Source of the DNA: Armatimonadota bacterium
GTDB lineage: Bacteria > Armatimonadota > Fimbriimonadia > Fimbriimonadales > Fimbriimonadaceae
DNA: 39,982 nt
Direction of reading: 5' to 3'
Assembly: GCA_037138755.1 (NCBI GenBank)
Contig: JBAXHT010000005.1
Coordinates: forward strand, 1 to 39,982
Both the position numbers and the translations under genes were made by a program. This document shows, one piece after another, positions 39,927 to 39,982 of the stretch (positions within the stretch are counted from its first letter, which is position 1; each line of letters begins with the position of its first letter). Below the pieces are notes generated by a model. It did not search any database, was not told the DNA's origin, and worked only from the letters and a program-made list of their open reading frames with translations.

Positions 39927-39982
39927 GCGACGAGCCCCTTGCGTGGGCGGGGCAAGCAGAAGAGGATGCGACGAGCCACTTG
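39927..39982 (+). repeat. Tandem 41-bp repeat, right end (continues beyond window)
   Basis: A unit beginning GCGACGAGCC-x-CTTGCGTGG (39927-39967) is followed after 41 bases by a second start GCGACGAGCCACTTG (39968-39982), identical at 14 of 15 bases and cut by the window edge. The related copy at 28-69 on the minus strand matches the first unit at 36 of 42 bases. The array presumably continues to the right. Confidence 0.75.

Overview
The window looks like a chromosomal stretch of a Gram-negative-type environmental bacterium, most probably from the phylum Armatimonadota (Fimbriimonas-like). This is an inference from gene content. A type IV pilin-like protein carries the LFPVFAQA sequence after its hydrophobic helix, which is typical of that phylum. 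There are a bacterial 20S-proteasome alpha-type subunit, several lipoproteins and signal peptides, and pilB/pilT/pilC genes scattered rather than in one operon. Genes are tightly packed on both strands, with many overlapping starts and stops. There is no prophage, CRISPR array or insertion sequence that I can support.

Layout. 1-1.4 kb (minus): a secreted aspartyl-protease-like protein whose stop overlaps the start of a membrane protein running off the left edge. 1.6-5.2 kb (minus): purD, a proteasome alpha-type subunit and rqcH in one direction, linking purine synthesis, proteolysis and ribosome quality control. 5.2-9 kb (plus): an SPFH protein, pilC, and a sigma factor fused to a degenerate GGDEF domain that keeps its c-di-GMP inhibitory-site motif. 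9-13.3 kb: secreted hypotheticals, a four-cysteine mini-protein, a MATE exporter and a thioredoxin-like lipoprotein. 13.4-15.7 kb: thrS without TGS domain and an ankyrin lipoprotein, ended by a clear intrinsic terminator. 15.7-21.2 kb (minus): pilin plus a coupled small lipoprotein, an AmpG-like transporter overlapping a serine hydrolase, and a methylisocitrate-lyase-like gene. 21.2-25.6 kb: a second serine hydrolase, two paralogous ~65-residue proteins of unrecognised family (one coupled to a LuxR-type HTH/PAS regulator), and hrcA. 25.7-29.4 kb: a one-haem c-type cytochrome, dihydroorotase and exonuclease III. 29.5-34.4 kb: a proton pyrophosphatase with a ~260-residue insertion, tRNA-Pro, and a DUF4139 protein. 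34.4-38.7 kb: a 121-bp palindrome, msrB, an RRM/glycine-rich RNA-binding protein with a perfect terminator, and pilB-pilT. 38.7-40 kb: a repeat-rich, gene-poor stretch, then two small membrane proteins with perfect Shine-Dalgarno sequences and a 41-bp tandem repeat whose relative also lies at the left end.

The most interesting points are the sigma-GGDEF fusion beside pilC, the proteasome subunit beside rqcH, the paired small-protein family with its HTH/PAS partner, the enlarged pyrophosphatase, and two structured repeats (the 121-bp palindrome and the 41-bp dispersed repeat). Several converging genes are separated by strong hairpins with no T-run. Two converging pairs share a single CTAG that holds both stop codons.
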